Origin: Methanolobus sp.
GTDB taxonomy: Archaea; Halobacteriota; Methanosarcinia; Methanosarcinales; Methanosarcinaceae
DNA length: 64,000 bases
Reading direction: 5' to 3'
Assembly (NCBI RefSeq): GCF_030682845.1
Contig: NZ_JAUXNK010000070.1
Coordinates: 1 to 64,000, forward strand
Part shown: positions 1 through 8,230 of the stretch, piece after piece
Layout of the letters: every line of letters starts with the position of its first letter
How positions within the stretch are numbered: the stretch's first letter is position 1
The notes under the pieces: generated by a model
Seen by the model: the letters and a program-made list of their open reading frames with translations, nothing else
Told to the model about the DNA's origin: nothing
Database searches by the model: none
Program-made: the position numbers and the translations under genes

Positions 1-20
1 TTATCACTATATAGTGATAA
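1..20. promoter_or_regulatory. Perfect 20-bp palindrome, candidate operator of the AbiEi-like regulator
   Basis: Bases 1-20 read TTATCACTATATAGTGATAA, which equals its own reverse complement. The palindrome lies immediately before the ATG at 26 and contains a TATA-like core. Regulators of the AbiEi family are known to bind inverted repeats and repress their own operon, so an autoregulatory operator is the natural reading, but this is inference. The sequence upstream is outside the window, so a longer repeat cannot be excluded. Confidence 0.6.
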
Positions 21-25
21 CAAGA

Positions 26-1039
26 ATGACACAACAAGGTGGAGAAGAACAGGACGATACCCGTGCGTACATCATGGACCATCTGGGTATTCCTGGGGGT
101 GCAGGATTCATTGGATCAGGAACTTACCTGAACGATTTGCCTTTCAGTCCCGATATGATACTGGAAGAAGGAGACATGCTCTATGTCATCGAAATAAAGT
201 CCAGAGTAACGTTTGACGTGATATCGCGGCTGAATCTCTTCCGTGAGCTATGGCAACGGGAGAAAGGGGGTGGAAAACAAGTTGCACTTGTAGTTGCTGC
301 GAAATACATCCCGAAGATGGAAGAAGAGCTAATGGAAAAACTGGGCATAACCACAATAAAGCTTCCCCGGTCATTTATCTCTGAAAGCAGGGAACAGTAC
401 ACATCTGCCGGACACAGGATAACATCCGAGAAATCCTGGAAAGTAGTATCCCGTCTGCTGAAGGAGAAAAAGACATCAATAAGGCAACTCTCTCTAATGG
501 AAAACGTATCCTACGGCTGGGCGCACAAGACCGTCCGGGCACTCATGCAGCAGAACATCATCAGTTCGGATAATAGTCATGTCAGCATCTCCGATGTCAA
601 CAAGCTCCTGAATGGCATTGCCTGGGAACGTCCGTTCTCCAATCTCATGATCGATAAGATACGAGTCTATTTTAAAGAATCCACAACAGCCGCAAAAGAG
701 GTAACATCAGCCTTTGAAAACCAGAACGACATACCCTTCGGCTTCACATCCTATAATGCCGCATCACTATACACAGGTTATGGGGTGCGTCATGATGCCG
801 TATATCTCTACATGCAGGAAGAACACCTCGGTTACTTCAGGGAACTGTTCGCGTCCGATTCTGATAAGGGAGTCCTGGCATGCATATACCGTATTGACAG
901 GGACGTTTTCCGGGATGTCCGTGAAAAGGAAGGTATCAGGATAGTATCTCCTTCCCAGACACTGCTCGACCTGGCAGGAATGGGCTACTCTGCAATGGAT
1001 ATGACAAAGCAGTTGGTGTCGGTCTATGCCACAATATGA
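26..1039 (+). CDS. AbiEi-like antitoxin/transcriptional regulator with N-terminal PD-(D/E)XK-like segment
   Basis: Predicted regulator of a type IV toxin-antitoxin-like pair. Residues 1-125 contain P-D (D43) followed by E56-I-K58 in the strand YVIEIKSR, the pattern of a PD-(D/E)XK nuclease fold. Residues about 135-200 look like a winged helix (SIRQLSLMENVSYGWAHKTV), and the C-terminal 100 residues (SYNAASLYTGYG to SPSQTLLDLA) resemble the AbiEi C-terminal domain. A GTG at 14 is in frame but lies inside the palindrome, so the ATG at 26 is preferred. The next gene, a nucleotidyltransferase, is the expected partner. The domain assignment is from motif reading only. The nuclease-like segment may be inactive and serve DNA binding. 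Confidence 0.6.
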   Translation: MTQQGGEEQDDTRAYIMDHLGIPGGAGFIGSGTYLNDLPFSPDMILEEGDMLYVIEIKSRVTFDVISRLNLFRELWQREKGGGKQVALVVAAKYIPKMEEELMEKLGITTIKLPRSFISESREQYTSAGHRITSEKSWKVVSRLLKEKKTSIRQLSLMENVSYGWAHKTVRALMQQNIISSDNSHVSISDVNKLLNGIAWERPFSNLMIDKIRVYFKESTTAAKEVTSAFENQNDIPFGFTSYNAASLYTGYGVRHDAVYLYMQEEHLGYFRELFASDSDKGVLACIYRIDRDVFRDVREKEGIRIVSPSQTLLDLAGMGYSAMDMTKQLVSVYATI

Positions 1040-1780
1040 ACCCACACAAAGGATAATTGCTCTTCTCTGGAAGAATTAAATGAGATTATCCGGCATCTCC
1101 ATGAAAAAAATGATGATATCAAAAACCCAAATACCGTGCTCATCGGTGGCTGGGCAGTCGATTCCTATAACCCGTGGTTTGGGTCTATCGATATCGACCT
1201 TATCACAAGCAGCAGGATACGCAAGAGCATAATGTACTATCTGAGAGAAAATAGGGACTTTAAGCCCTACAGACTTCCCGGCATATCCACAAGTGTCCAG
1301 AAAATGACCGACGCTGGACCGGTGATCATCGACTTTGCTACCTGGCAGAAACCCTTTCCCTTTGAAGGAATTGATGACATCTCTCTGGATTTTCGCATCA
1401 TTGAAGGAAAGACTGAAATGAGAACAATCCGTGGCGGTATTGAGATAGCCGTTCCAAACCGGGAAACATTGATCATCCTGAAACTGAAAGCTATATGGGA
1501 CCGGCAGTACAGGATCGAGAATGAACTAAGCGATGACCCTCTGTGGGAAAGTGGAAAACTTGTAAAGGACAGGGCGGATGTCCTTGCACTACTCGATCCC
1601 GGTCACGGTGGCAGAGAACTGGATATATATGTGTTTGGTGAGCTGCTAAAAAAGTATCCTTTCCTTGAACGATCCTTGCGCACCGCATATGAAACAAATG
1701 AAGGACTCGAAAAATATGGCAGATTTTCGCAAAATACTGCCGAAGCTACAATAAAGCAACTATTGTCTTTGGTTCAATGA
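1040..1780 (+). CDS. AbiEii-like nucleotidyltransferase partner, start disrupted or unusual
   Basis: The core reads LIGGWAVDS then SIDIDLI, the GG...DxD signature of nucleotidyltransferase-fold proteins such as AbiEii/MNT toxins. The first canonical in-frame start is the GTG at 1136, directly before LIGGWAV. It would remove the preceding helix, yet that helix (LEELNEIIRHLHEKNDD) is clearly encoded in frame from 1067 onward. An ATG at 1026, overlapping the end of the regulator gene, opens MPQYEPTQRIIALL in another frame and stops at 1077. A -1 shift near 1065-1067 would join the two into one protein. The gene is therefore either frameshifted, read with a shift, or started at GTG. The coordinates given include the open N-terminal stretch. 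Confidence 0.6.
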   Translation, partial: THTKDNCSSLEELNEIIRHLHEKNDDIKNPNTVLIGGWAVDSYNPWFGSIDIDLITSSRIRKSIMYYLRENRDFKPYRLPGISTSVQKMTDAGPVIIDFATWQKPFPFEGIDDISLDFRIIEGKTEMRTIRGGIEIAVPNRETLIILKLKAIWDRQYRIENELSDDPLWESGKLVKDRADVLALLDPGHGGRELDIYVFGELLKKYPFLERSLRTAYETNEGLEKYGRFSQNTAEATIKQLLSLVQ

Positions 1781-1789
1781 AATCGTGAA

Positions 1790-2125
1790 ATTACAGAGTG
1801 CCAGTTGAGCGAGGTTCGCTACTCCGGTAACAGTTCCCTTGTGGAAAAGTACTGGTACGACGGAAACGACAGGCGAGTCAAAAAGCAGAACTCTGCCGGG
1901 GAATTCACCTACTACGTCAACCAGTTCTACGAGATGGAGAACGGCACAGCAACCAGCTACTTCTTCCGCGACGACGGACGCATAGCCAGGCAGACAGCCG
2001 AAGGCATGGAATGGTATCTCTCGGATCACCTGAGCAGCACTACTTTGCTTGTTAATGAAAGCGGGCTTGAAGTCGAAAGCACTGAGCATTACCCATACGG
2101 CCAAGTGCAGTCAGGTGATCTTGAA
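1790..2125 (+). pseudogene. RHS/YD-repeat protein remnant
   Basis: The frame reads YWYDGNDRRVKKQNSAGEF, then YFFRDDGRIARQTAEG, then WYLSDHLSSTTLLVNESG and YPYGQV. These match the YD repeats and the D-H-L-x-S-T region that precedes the core boundary of RHS proteins. Only about 110 residues remain. There is no signal peptide, no upstream repeat array and no variable toxin tip. The reading frame simply runs on antisense into argC, ending at 2830. The fragment begins right after the nucleotidyltransferase stop codon and ends against the 3' end of argC, so it marks a junction of acquired or rearranged DNA. Confidence 0.7.
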
Positions 2126-2164
2126 AATATGTTTTTTGCAGCCATGGCAGCTACAGAACCGGCC

Positions 2165-3106
2165 TCACAGAAGACCGGTCGTTTCATCCATGCCAAGCAT
2201 TATGTTCATGTTCTGTATAGCTGCACCCGAGGCGCCTTTCCAGAGATTGTCCAGGCGGGAGAGCACCTGTATCTGCTCCTCGTTACCGTAAATGTAAAGG
2301 TCCAGATAGTTGGTATCGTTGCTTCCCTGCACATCAAAGGCATTATCCACCAGGTCCTTTGTCTCATCAACCGCATGAATGCGGATGAAGATAGAGTTGC
2401 CATAATACTTCTGATAGAGCTCATGCAGGCCCTGCTTCGTCTGGGGTTTTTCCAGATCCTTCATGGACAGGGGCAATGTGACCGCCAGTCCCCTTGGGTA
2501 ATTGGAAACCACAGGCATGAAGATGGGTTTGACGTTCAGGCCGGAGTGGACCATGATCTCAGGCACATGCTTGTGGTTCAATCCCAACGCATACTGCCTT
2601 GGTGCTTTGTAGGCTCGCTCTTTCGTGGTCTCATAGGTTTCGATCATCTTTTTCCCGCCACCGGTATATCCGGTGATGGAGAACAGCGGGACAGCTGTTT
2701 CCCGGGAAATGATACCTTCCTCCAGAAGTGGATACAGGGCAACGATAGACGCCGTTGCATGGCAGCCGGGGTTGGAAACCCTGCTCGCTCCAGCCACCTT
2801 ATCCCTGTGCGCCGCAGAGAGCTCGGGTAATCCATAAGCCCATGCATCGTTCACACGGTTAGCGGTGGATGCGTCAATGATCTTTGTGTCCGGGTTTGTG
2901 ATCAGACCCACTGCCTCTGAGACCGCTTCGTCCGGCAGGCACAGGAACACCAGGTCTGCCTCATTGAGCAACTTTTTCCTTAGTTCTTTGTCGTGGCGCT
3001 TCTCATAGGGGATCTCCATGATCTCAACTTCCGGATGATCCGCCAGACGCTCGTTCACCAGCAGGCCTGTAGTCCCGTGCTGGCCGTCCACATATATCTT
3101 GTACAT
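2165..3106 (-). CDS. argC: N-acetyl-gamma-glutamyl-phosphate reductase, uncommon (type 2) form
   Basis: Catalyses the NADPH-dependent reduction of N-acetylglutamyl phosphate in arginine synthesis. The N-terminus YVDGQHGTTG is the nucleotide-binding loop, and C115 in SNPGCHATA is the catalytic cysteine. The start at 3106 (MYKIYVDG) is preferred over an upstream in-frame codon at 3154 because it follows a GAGG site and matches the family start. At 313 residues, with DGQHGTTG, DASTANR and YGLPEL, it resembles the shorter form best known from alphaproteobacteria rather than the usual archaeal ArgC. It lies 16 bp after argJ in the same operon. Confidence 0.88.
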   Translation of the reverse strand: MYKIYVDGQHGTTGLLVNERLADHPEVEIMEIPYEKRHDKELRKKLLNEADLVFLCLPDEAVSEAVGLITNPDTKIIDASTANRVNDAWAYGLPELSAAHRDKVAGASRVSNPGCHATASIVALYPLLEEGIISRETAVPLFSITGYTGGGKKMIETYETTKERAYKAPRQYALGLNHKHVPEIMVHSGLNVKPIFMPVVSNYPRGLAVTLPLSMKDLEKPQTKQGLHELYQKYYGNSIFIRIHAVDETKDLVDNAFDVQGSNDTNYLDLYIYGNEEQIQVLSRLDNLWKGASGAAIQNMNIMLGMDETTGLL

Positions 3107-3122
3107 TGTCTTCCTCAACAGA

Positions 3123-4307
3123 TCAGGTCGTATAATCGGCGTTGATCCTGACATAATCGTAGGTCAGGTCACAGCCCCAGGCGGTTGCGCTCTCGTGTCC
3201 CATGCCAAGGTCGGTTATGATGAAAACCTCGTCCTGGGACATGATGGATTTCAGCTGGGCCAGCGTGGCCTCGTCGTTGCGTACAACCTTACCGCTCTTC
3301 ACAAGTTCCACGACCTCGGTGCCGGCTGAGAATGACAGGGAGATCTTCGTCTGGTCCATATTGGCACCGGAATAGCCGGCTGCAACCACGATACGACCCC
3401 AGTTGGGATCCTTTCCGAAGATTGCGGATTTCACCAGCGGGGAGCGAACTATTGATTTTGCAACCAGGCGGGCATCCTCCACTGTGGCTGCACCGGTTAC
3501 TTTTGATTCGATAAGCTTGGTAGCGCCTTCTCCATCGACGGCGATCATCTTGGCAAGTTCGGTAAGCACAAGGTTAAGGCCGGACTGGAAATCTGCGACC
3601 TCGGGACTGATACCTGAGCTTCCCGTAGCTGTGAGCAGCGCCATGTCATTACAACTGGTGTCACCATCCACAACCACCATGTTGAAGCTCTTGTCCACGG
3701 CTGTTGTGAGAGCTGACTGCAGTTCCTTTGACGGGATCTGTGCATCGGTGTAGATAAAGGCAAGCATGGTGCCCATGTTGGGCTCGATCATCCCTGAGCC
3801 CTTGGCAATACCTGCGATACGGATACCGGATTCCATCTCAATGGCTATCTCCTTGGGAACAGTGTCAGTGGTCATGATCGCACGTGCTGCCCTCATGCTG
3901 GCTGCTGCATCCTCGCCCATGGAGTCCAGCGCTTCCTGGAGATGGGCACTGATCCAGTCGGTATCGAGTTTGCGTCCCACGACACCAGTTGAGGACACGC
4001 CTATAAGCTCCTCGTCAACTCCCAGCCGGTGTGCCAGCAGGGAAGCCATGGTCCTTGCATCAGCCATGCCCTGCTCGCCTGTGAAAGCATTGGCGTTGCC
4101 GCTGTTCACGATTACACCTGAGAGCCTGCCGGTCTTTGCCAGGCGCTCCCGTGTAAGCATTAAAGGAGCTGCAATGACCTTGTTCCTTGTAAATGCTCCG
4201 GCAGCGTTTCCTTCTGCCTTTATGACCGCAATTCCCATCTTTCCGGGTTTGATGCCGCCGGCACGTACGCCCTTTACCGCACATATACCGCCTTCAATGA
4301 AGTTCAT
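3123..4307 (-). CDS. argJ: Glutamate N-acetyltransferase (ornithine acetyltransferase)
   Basis: ArgJ transfers the acetyl group between N-acetylornithine and glutamate, and some forms also use acetyl-CoA. The protein cleaves itself at a conserved threonine, here T180 in NMGTML, giving two chains. The family residue before the threonine is usually alanine; here it is glycine. VNSGNANAFTG and the C-terminal DPNWGR motif are intact. The start at 4307 (MNFIEGG) follows an AAGAGGGATC site, so the in-frame codon at 4349 is unlikely. It sits between a CBS-domain gene and argC, all on the minus strand with short gaps, and is probably co-transcribed with them. Confidence 0.93.
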   Translation of the reverse strand: MNFIEGGICAVKGVRAGGIKPGKMGIAVIKAEGNAAGAFTRNKVIAAPLMLTRERLAKTGRLSGVIVNSGNANAFTGEQGMADARTMASLLAHRLGVDEELIGVSSTGVVGRKLDTDWISAHLQEALDSMGEDAAASMRAARAIMTTDTVPKEIAIEMESGIRIAGIAKGSGMIEPNMGTMLAFIYTDAQIPSKELQSALTTAVDKSFNMVVVDGDTSCNDMALLTATGSSGISPEVADFQSGLNLVLTELAKMIAVDGEGATKLIESKVTGAATVEDARLVAKSIVRSPLVKSAIFGKDPNWGRIVVAAGYSGANMDQTKISLSFSAGTEVVELVKSGKVVRNDEATLAQLKSIMSQDEVFIITDLGMGHESATAWGCDLTYDYVRINADYTT

Positions 4308-4317
4308 ATGATCCCTC

Positions 4318-4782
4318 TTATAATTTGCCAAGTCCGCGGATAATATCACCGCGGGTAACGATACCGACCATCAGGCTGCCTTCCATGACCGGAAGCCTGT
4401 TTATCTTATGTTTTGTGATGAGCGCGGAAGCCTTCTCTATGGAATCTTCCGGAGAGACCGTGTGTACTTTCTTGTTCATGATCTCTTCCACTGGCTTTGA
4501 GCCCACGTCGTCGAGCATACGTTTTGTTTCTTCCCAGTTGATCAGTTCCCTGATAGGCACCTCGAATACCTCGAACGGGCTGGGGAGCCAGAGTCCACCA
4601 CGATCCGGGATCTCAAGCAACTTGAGAAGGTCACCTTCGGACACAATGCCAACGACCTTGCCTTCCTCCACAACAGGAAGCCCGCTTATGTTGTTCTGCT
4701 TGAGCAGCCGTGCAACATCCCCGATAGTATCCTCAGGGCTGCATACAACGACATCCGGATTCATCACATCTTTAACTTTCAT
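4318..4782 (-). CDS. Two-CBS-domain protein
   Basis: A 154-residue protein made of a tandem CBS pair: MKVKDVMNPDVVVCSPEDTI to GIVSEGDLLKLL, then VEEIMNKKVHTVSPEDSIEKA to GIVTRGDIIRGL. CBS pairs bind adenosyl ligands (AMP, ATP, S-adenosylmethionine) and regulate partners. There is no attached catalytic or DNA-binding domain. The gene ends 10 bp before the argJ start, so it is the first gene of the arginine operon. A role in sensing energy state for arginine synthesis is plausible but only inferred from position. Confidence 0.85.
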   Translation of the reverse strand: MKVKDVMNPDVVVCSPEDTIGDVARLLKQNNISGLPVVEEGKVVGIVSEGDLLKLLEIPDRGGLWLPSPFEVFEVPIRELINWEETKRMLDDVGSKPVEEIMNKKVHTVSPEDSIEKASALITKHKINRLPVMEGSLMVGIVTRGDIIRGLGKL

Positions 4783-5276
4783 GGATATACCTATTGCTTA
4801 ATTCTATTTCAGCATTGCCAGCCTGTGCTTAAAGAACTGCTGTCATAAGACTCTCGTGGGATAACATCCCGACTCACAATAACCTTTATCTTCCTTTCTG
4901 GAACTTTATTCCTAAGTTCCACAATGCATGCCTTTTTGAATGAATCAGGTTTCAACCTGCAATCTGCATGGAGGTTCGATAAACTTCAGCTCCCGCGCAA
5001 GTATCCCGAAGAGCCGATGATTCCTGCATTTATGAGGATGTCACTGCAAGTTTATTATGAGCTGTTGAGGAAATCATGTTTCGACTACCCATAATAAGGG
5101 AAAAGTAGTATTTTGATTGATCAAAGATTGGAGATTGCTGAAGACCACCTGTGTCAACTGGTGGATTCTGAATAGCTGATACATTGATCAGAGAAGTTGC
5201 AAACAACGCATTCGTCTTTCTGCAACTCCTGATCTTTTGTAGATTTCAGTGTTCAAACCACTTATGTCTGAATTTC
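4783..5276. other. Intergenic spacer with a short ORF and decayed coding scraps
   Basis: A 494-bp stretch without a convincing gene. On the plus strand an ATG at 4924 opens 56 codons ending at 5094 (MHAFLNESGFNLQSAWRFDK to RKSCFDYP), with no recognisable family and no clear ribosome binding site. A second open scrap at 5113-5175 reads LIDQRLEIAEDHLCQLVDSE. Both look like remnants of a lost gene rather than live genes, but no family could be named. The spacer also contains the promoter region of the CBS-argJC operon near 4785-4830. Confidence 0.35.
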
Positions 5277-6011
5277 TTATCCAATGTAGTATGTAACCTG
5301 TACTGACATTGAAACGGTAGACTCGCCAGGCTGAATTGGAGTAGAACCTGCTGCAGAGTCCTTTGCTTCTTCCGGCATTGCGTAGTACATTCTGGGGACG
5401 CCATTCTCACTTATAGATGATGTCTGCACACCAGTTATCTCAACACCAAGGCTTCCTGCAAGCATGTTAGCCTTTGATGCTGCATCAGCAACTGCTGCAT
5501 TGACAAGCTCTTCACGAAGCTCTTTTTGCATATCATTTGAAACTGAGAAGGAAATACCTCCAATCTGGTTAGCTCCGGCTGCTGTGGATCTGTCAATGAT
5601 GTCGCTCAGCTTATCGAGCATTGTGGTTGTGACCTGCACGTTATTGGAAGCTGAATAAGCTACAATTGTCGGCCTACCATCATAGTTGTACACGGGATAC
5701 ACGGAAACATAGGAAGTCTGGATCTCCTTTTCCGGCAACCCGAGGGCCTTGAGCTCTGCGACCACGGCACTCATCAGGGCCGCATTCTCATCAGCAGCTC
5801 CCTTTGCAGTTGAATTCTGGACCAGGACGCCAATGCTCAATGTTGCGGTATCAGGCACAACTTTTTGTTCAGCGTACCCGTTCATGGAAATAGTATTTGC
5901 TATATCTTTTTCAGATGCGTTCTGTGAAACAGCGTACATCGCTGCTGACATCAGCACCAGAACAATTGAAAGTGCAATGATAACATAATAAGATTTACTT
6001 TCTTGTGACAT
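5277..6011 (-). CDS. SIMPL-domain (DUF541) envelope protein
   Basis: A single N-terminal membrane segment or uncleaved signal (YYVIIALSIVLVLMSAAMYAV) is followed by a SIMPL/DUF541 domain: ISMNGYAEQKVVPDTATLSIGV, then repeated A-x-x-x-N/M helices and VSVYPVYNYDGRP. Members of this family are extracytoplasmic, form oligomeric rings and have been linked to envelope stress; the precise function is not known. The start at 6011 (MSQESK) is preferred to the codon two residues upstream. The gene stands alone with AT-rich spacers on both sides. Confidence 0.8.
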   Translation of the reverse strand: MSQESKSYYVIIALSIVLVLMSAAMYAVSQNASEKDIANTISMNGYAEQKVVPDTATLSIGVLVQNSTAKGAADENAALMSAVVAELKALGLPEKEIQTSYVSVYPVYNYDGRPTIVAYSASNNVQVTTTMLDKLSDIIDRSTAAGANQIGGISFSVSNDMQKELREELVNAAVADAASKANMLAGSLGVEITGVQTSSISENGVPRMYYAMPEEAKDSAAGSTPIQPGESTVSMSVQVTYYIG

Positions 6012-6316
6012 TTTCACATTCTCCTTGTCAATGCTTTGTTAATTGACAAATATAGCCAATTATGGCAAATCATAGAAGGACCTGCACATATTAAAGAATT
6101 GTCTAAACTTCAACTACGTTTGCAGTTATGAAAGTAACAAGATACTGAAGGTAAATAATGCACAAATTAAGACTTTGTAGAAATCCTCGATATTCAGGCG
6201 ATAATCAAAATTAACAGTAATTCAAAAAGTACTGTCAGATAATGAATATAATTGGCAATTTTGACTTACAGCTAGTGTTTCCGATAGGTTTTCTACAGAG
6301 CCATGCTTTTAGATAT

Positions 6317-6982
6317 TTAAATTCTAATACCAGGGTAAGCAAAACTGGGGTATTTAAATATTTTTTGAATGTATATTTCATTTGGATTGGCAGTTCCTAG
6401 CCTACATCCAGTTTCATTCGCTACAACAAAATATCCATCTTCTCTAGGAAATACTCCATTAACGTAAGCTTCATTGTTTACTGTGTAAACCTGAAATACA
6501 ACGTTATTTTTACTGTCAATTACTTCAAAGGCTGCTTGATCAAAATTCTTATCCAAAGATCTCGATGTAACCTGCCAGTTATTATCGTTGATAACTGCAA
6601 TGATATCCCCCTCAGCATCTCGTATAATTGTTGAAACCTTGAGATATCCATTGTCGATTCTCACATTTAAAGGAATAGCAAAGTCGTAAGCTGAACTAAA
6701 ATCAACACCATCCGGCGTATTGACCGCTGCATTACTACCTAGATAAATATTAGGGTATACTAACTTTTCAACCTGCAAGAACCCAGAGTCTTTTTCATAT
6801 TTTAAACGCTCAATCTCTTGATAATAACTGTGGATGCTCAGCGATGTAAATACAATTATAAGCAGAATGCTTATTAAAGAGATTTTTTTGTGATAATCGG
6901 GTTTAATAAGCCCAGCAACGTTTCCAAGTATTGCTATAAGGCTTGACAATATAATCAATATTACTACTTGATTTATTTCCAT
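6317..6982 (-). CDS. Membrane-anchored protein of unknown function
   Basis: A 221-residue protein with two N-terminal hydrophobic segments (VILIILSSLIAILGNVAGL and ISLISILLIIVFTSLSI). A soluble domain follows, rich in beta-strand patterns (YDFAIPLNVRIDNGYLKVSTI, IIAVINDNNWQVTSRSL, YFVVANETGCRLG). No family was recognised. If the second segment spans outward, the C-terminal domain is extracellular. The gene is AT-rich relative to its neighbours and has spacers on both sides, so horizontal acquisition is possible. Confidence 0.55.
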   Translation of the reverse strand: MEINQVVILIILSSLIAILGNVAGLIKPDYHKKISLISILLIIVFTSLSIHSYYQEIERLKYEKDSGFLQVEKLVYPNIYLGSNAAVNTPDGVDFSSAYDFAIPLNVRIDNGYLKVSTIIRDAEGDIIAVINDNNWQVTSRSLDKNFDQAAFEVIDSKNNVVFQVYTVNNEAYVNGVFPREDGYFVVANETGCRLGTANPNEIYIQKIFKYPSFAYPGIRI

Positions 6983-7367
6983 GTGATGGATGTTATTTCA
7001 TATGTATATAAGTAAGGTGGTGTTCTTTCAACAGACCTTTTTTAAAATAAGTCGATGTTTTTGAGTTAGTATGTTTGTGTCAGAGCACTCGAATCTCAAC
7101 GGATAATATTATTAGACTAGGAAAAAATCCGAAACTCACAAGTAAAGGAAAGACTTCCAACAGTAGATTAAAAATATCATTTTACTTATATGCAAACTCT
7201 GCTTTTTGATTGCACTGCAACAGTGAAGGAAGTTTTCTTCCTCTTATGCAGCATAATCTGTCTATCAAAAACAAACAGTCATCAATCTTGCAGACATTCT
7301 GTCAGCAATTGCAAAAATAGGATCCGATGGTCGGCTGAACCATCCTTTAATTGTCATTTGACTTAGA
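6983..7367. other. AT-rich intergenic spacer
   Basis: A 385-bp stretch between two minus-strand genes. The plus strand contains a short open scrap ending at about 7358 that reads TVINLADILSAIAKIGSDGR without a credible start, possibly a decayed gene. I see no RNA gene and no strong hairpin. TATA-like stretches near 6985-7010 may serve the upstream membrane-protein gene. Confidence 0.3.
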
Positions 7368-7829
7368 TTACATAAAACCGAAAAACTGCGATACTTTCAT
7401 TACCACATTTGCAACTGTGTATTTGACAGTATTGACAAAACCTACAGGTTCGATCACAATCTCTCCGTTGTCCTTTGCAGCAATGAACTCCTGCAGTGGG
7501 TTCTGCGAATTAATGATGGTTCTTACTGTAGCTTCATTTGCTCCTACAACCATCGTTGCATCGAATTCGGTATTTTCATCAACTTCTTCAAATGTAGTGA
7601 TATACGCGTCTTCAGTGATTGCTTTAATGTATCTCTCTTCTCCGTCATCAGTAACAATTACCAGCTGGATGACCTCGTTCCCCAGGAGGGATTTCAGGTA
7701 AGAAGGTACATATTCGGCGTTCTGGTTATACTCGTTAACCTTATTTTCGAGATCATTGACAATATCAGCGCTTGCCACCGGAATAAAGACCGTTAGCAGC
7801 AACATTAATGTAACTAATATCTTTTTCAT
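7368..7829 (-). CDS. Small secreted protein of unknown function
   Basis: A 153-residue protein with a clear cleavable signal peptide (KKILVTLMLLLTVFIPVASA, then DIVNDLENKV). The mature part has an alpha-beta pattern: a strand pair around LVIVTDDGEERYIKAITEDAYI, FDATMVVGANEATVRTII, and a C-terminal stretch ending KVSQFFGFM. The central part recalls the small SCP2-like fold seen in some methanogen secreted proteins, but this is weak. There are no cysteines and no anchor. Its own promoter probably lies in the spacer above 7830. Confidence 0.6.
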   Translation of the reverse strand: MKKILVTLMLLLTVFIPVASADIVNDLENKVNEYNQNAEYVPSYLKSLLGNEVIQLVIVTDDGEERYIKAITEDAYITTFEEVDENTEFDATMVVGANEATVRTIINSQNPLQEFIAAKDNGEIVIEPVGFVNTVKYTVANVVMKVSQFFGFM

Positions 7830-8209
7830 CCACTTCCTCCGTTTGAATTTCTTATTTCTAACTCCACGGCTCTGTGAAAATTATCAGAAGCAATACCAAC
7901 TGAACAGGACAAAAGAGTATTTCAATGCCTTTCAATGGCATTTCAATAACTGTCTTCTTTTATCCTGATGCAAGTACAGACGTTTTTACAGGCAGATATG
8001 TATCCCTCAGGATACTTCGCATCGTAGATATGTTACCCTTATAGTTATAGTTTTTTGAATAATTTCTAAATATATACATATTCAGATAAAATAGTATAAT
8101 TATATCTTGAACGACATGATTGATTATGAAAGCAGGCATAAATAAGTGTTTTAGTCGACAACTTCAAACACTCTAAACAAATGTAAAAAATGAAGAAAAT
8201 AATCAACCA
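7830..8209. other. AT-rich intergenic spacer
   Basis: A 380-bp stretch between two minus-strand genes. The region 8040-8115 is strongly AT-rich with several TATA-like stretches and may hold promoter elements. I see no convincing ORF, RNA gene or repeat, other than the terminator hairpin of the next gene at 8210-8230. Confidence 0.4.
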
Positions 8210-8230
8210 ACCATCTACCTTGTAGATGGT
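8210..8230 (-). terminator. Hairpin terminator overlapping the DUF2148 stop codon
   Basis: ACCATCTAC at 8210-8218 pairs perfectly with GTAGATGGT at 8222-8230, giving a 9-bp stem with a 3-base loop. On the minus strand the hairpin contains the TAG stop of the DUF2148 gene and is followed by a T-rich run ending in TTTTTT. Confidence 0.65.

Noticed and set aside
2126-2830. Long plus-strand ORF continuing from the RHS fragment
   Set aside because: It runs antisense through argC; past about 2125 the translation has no RHS similarity and simply mirrors the conserved ArgC coding strand.
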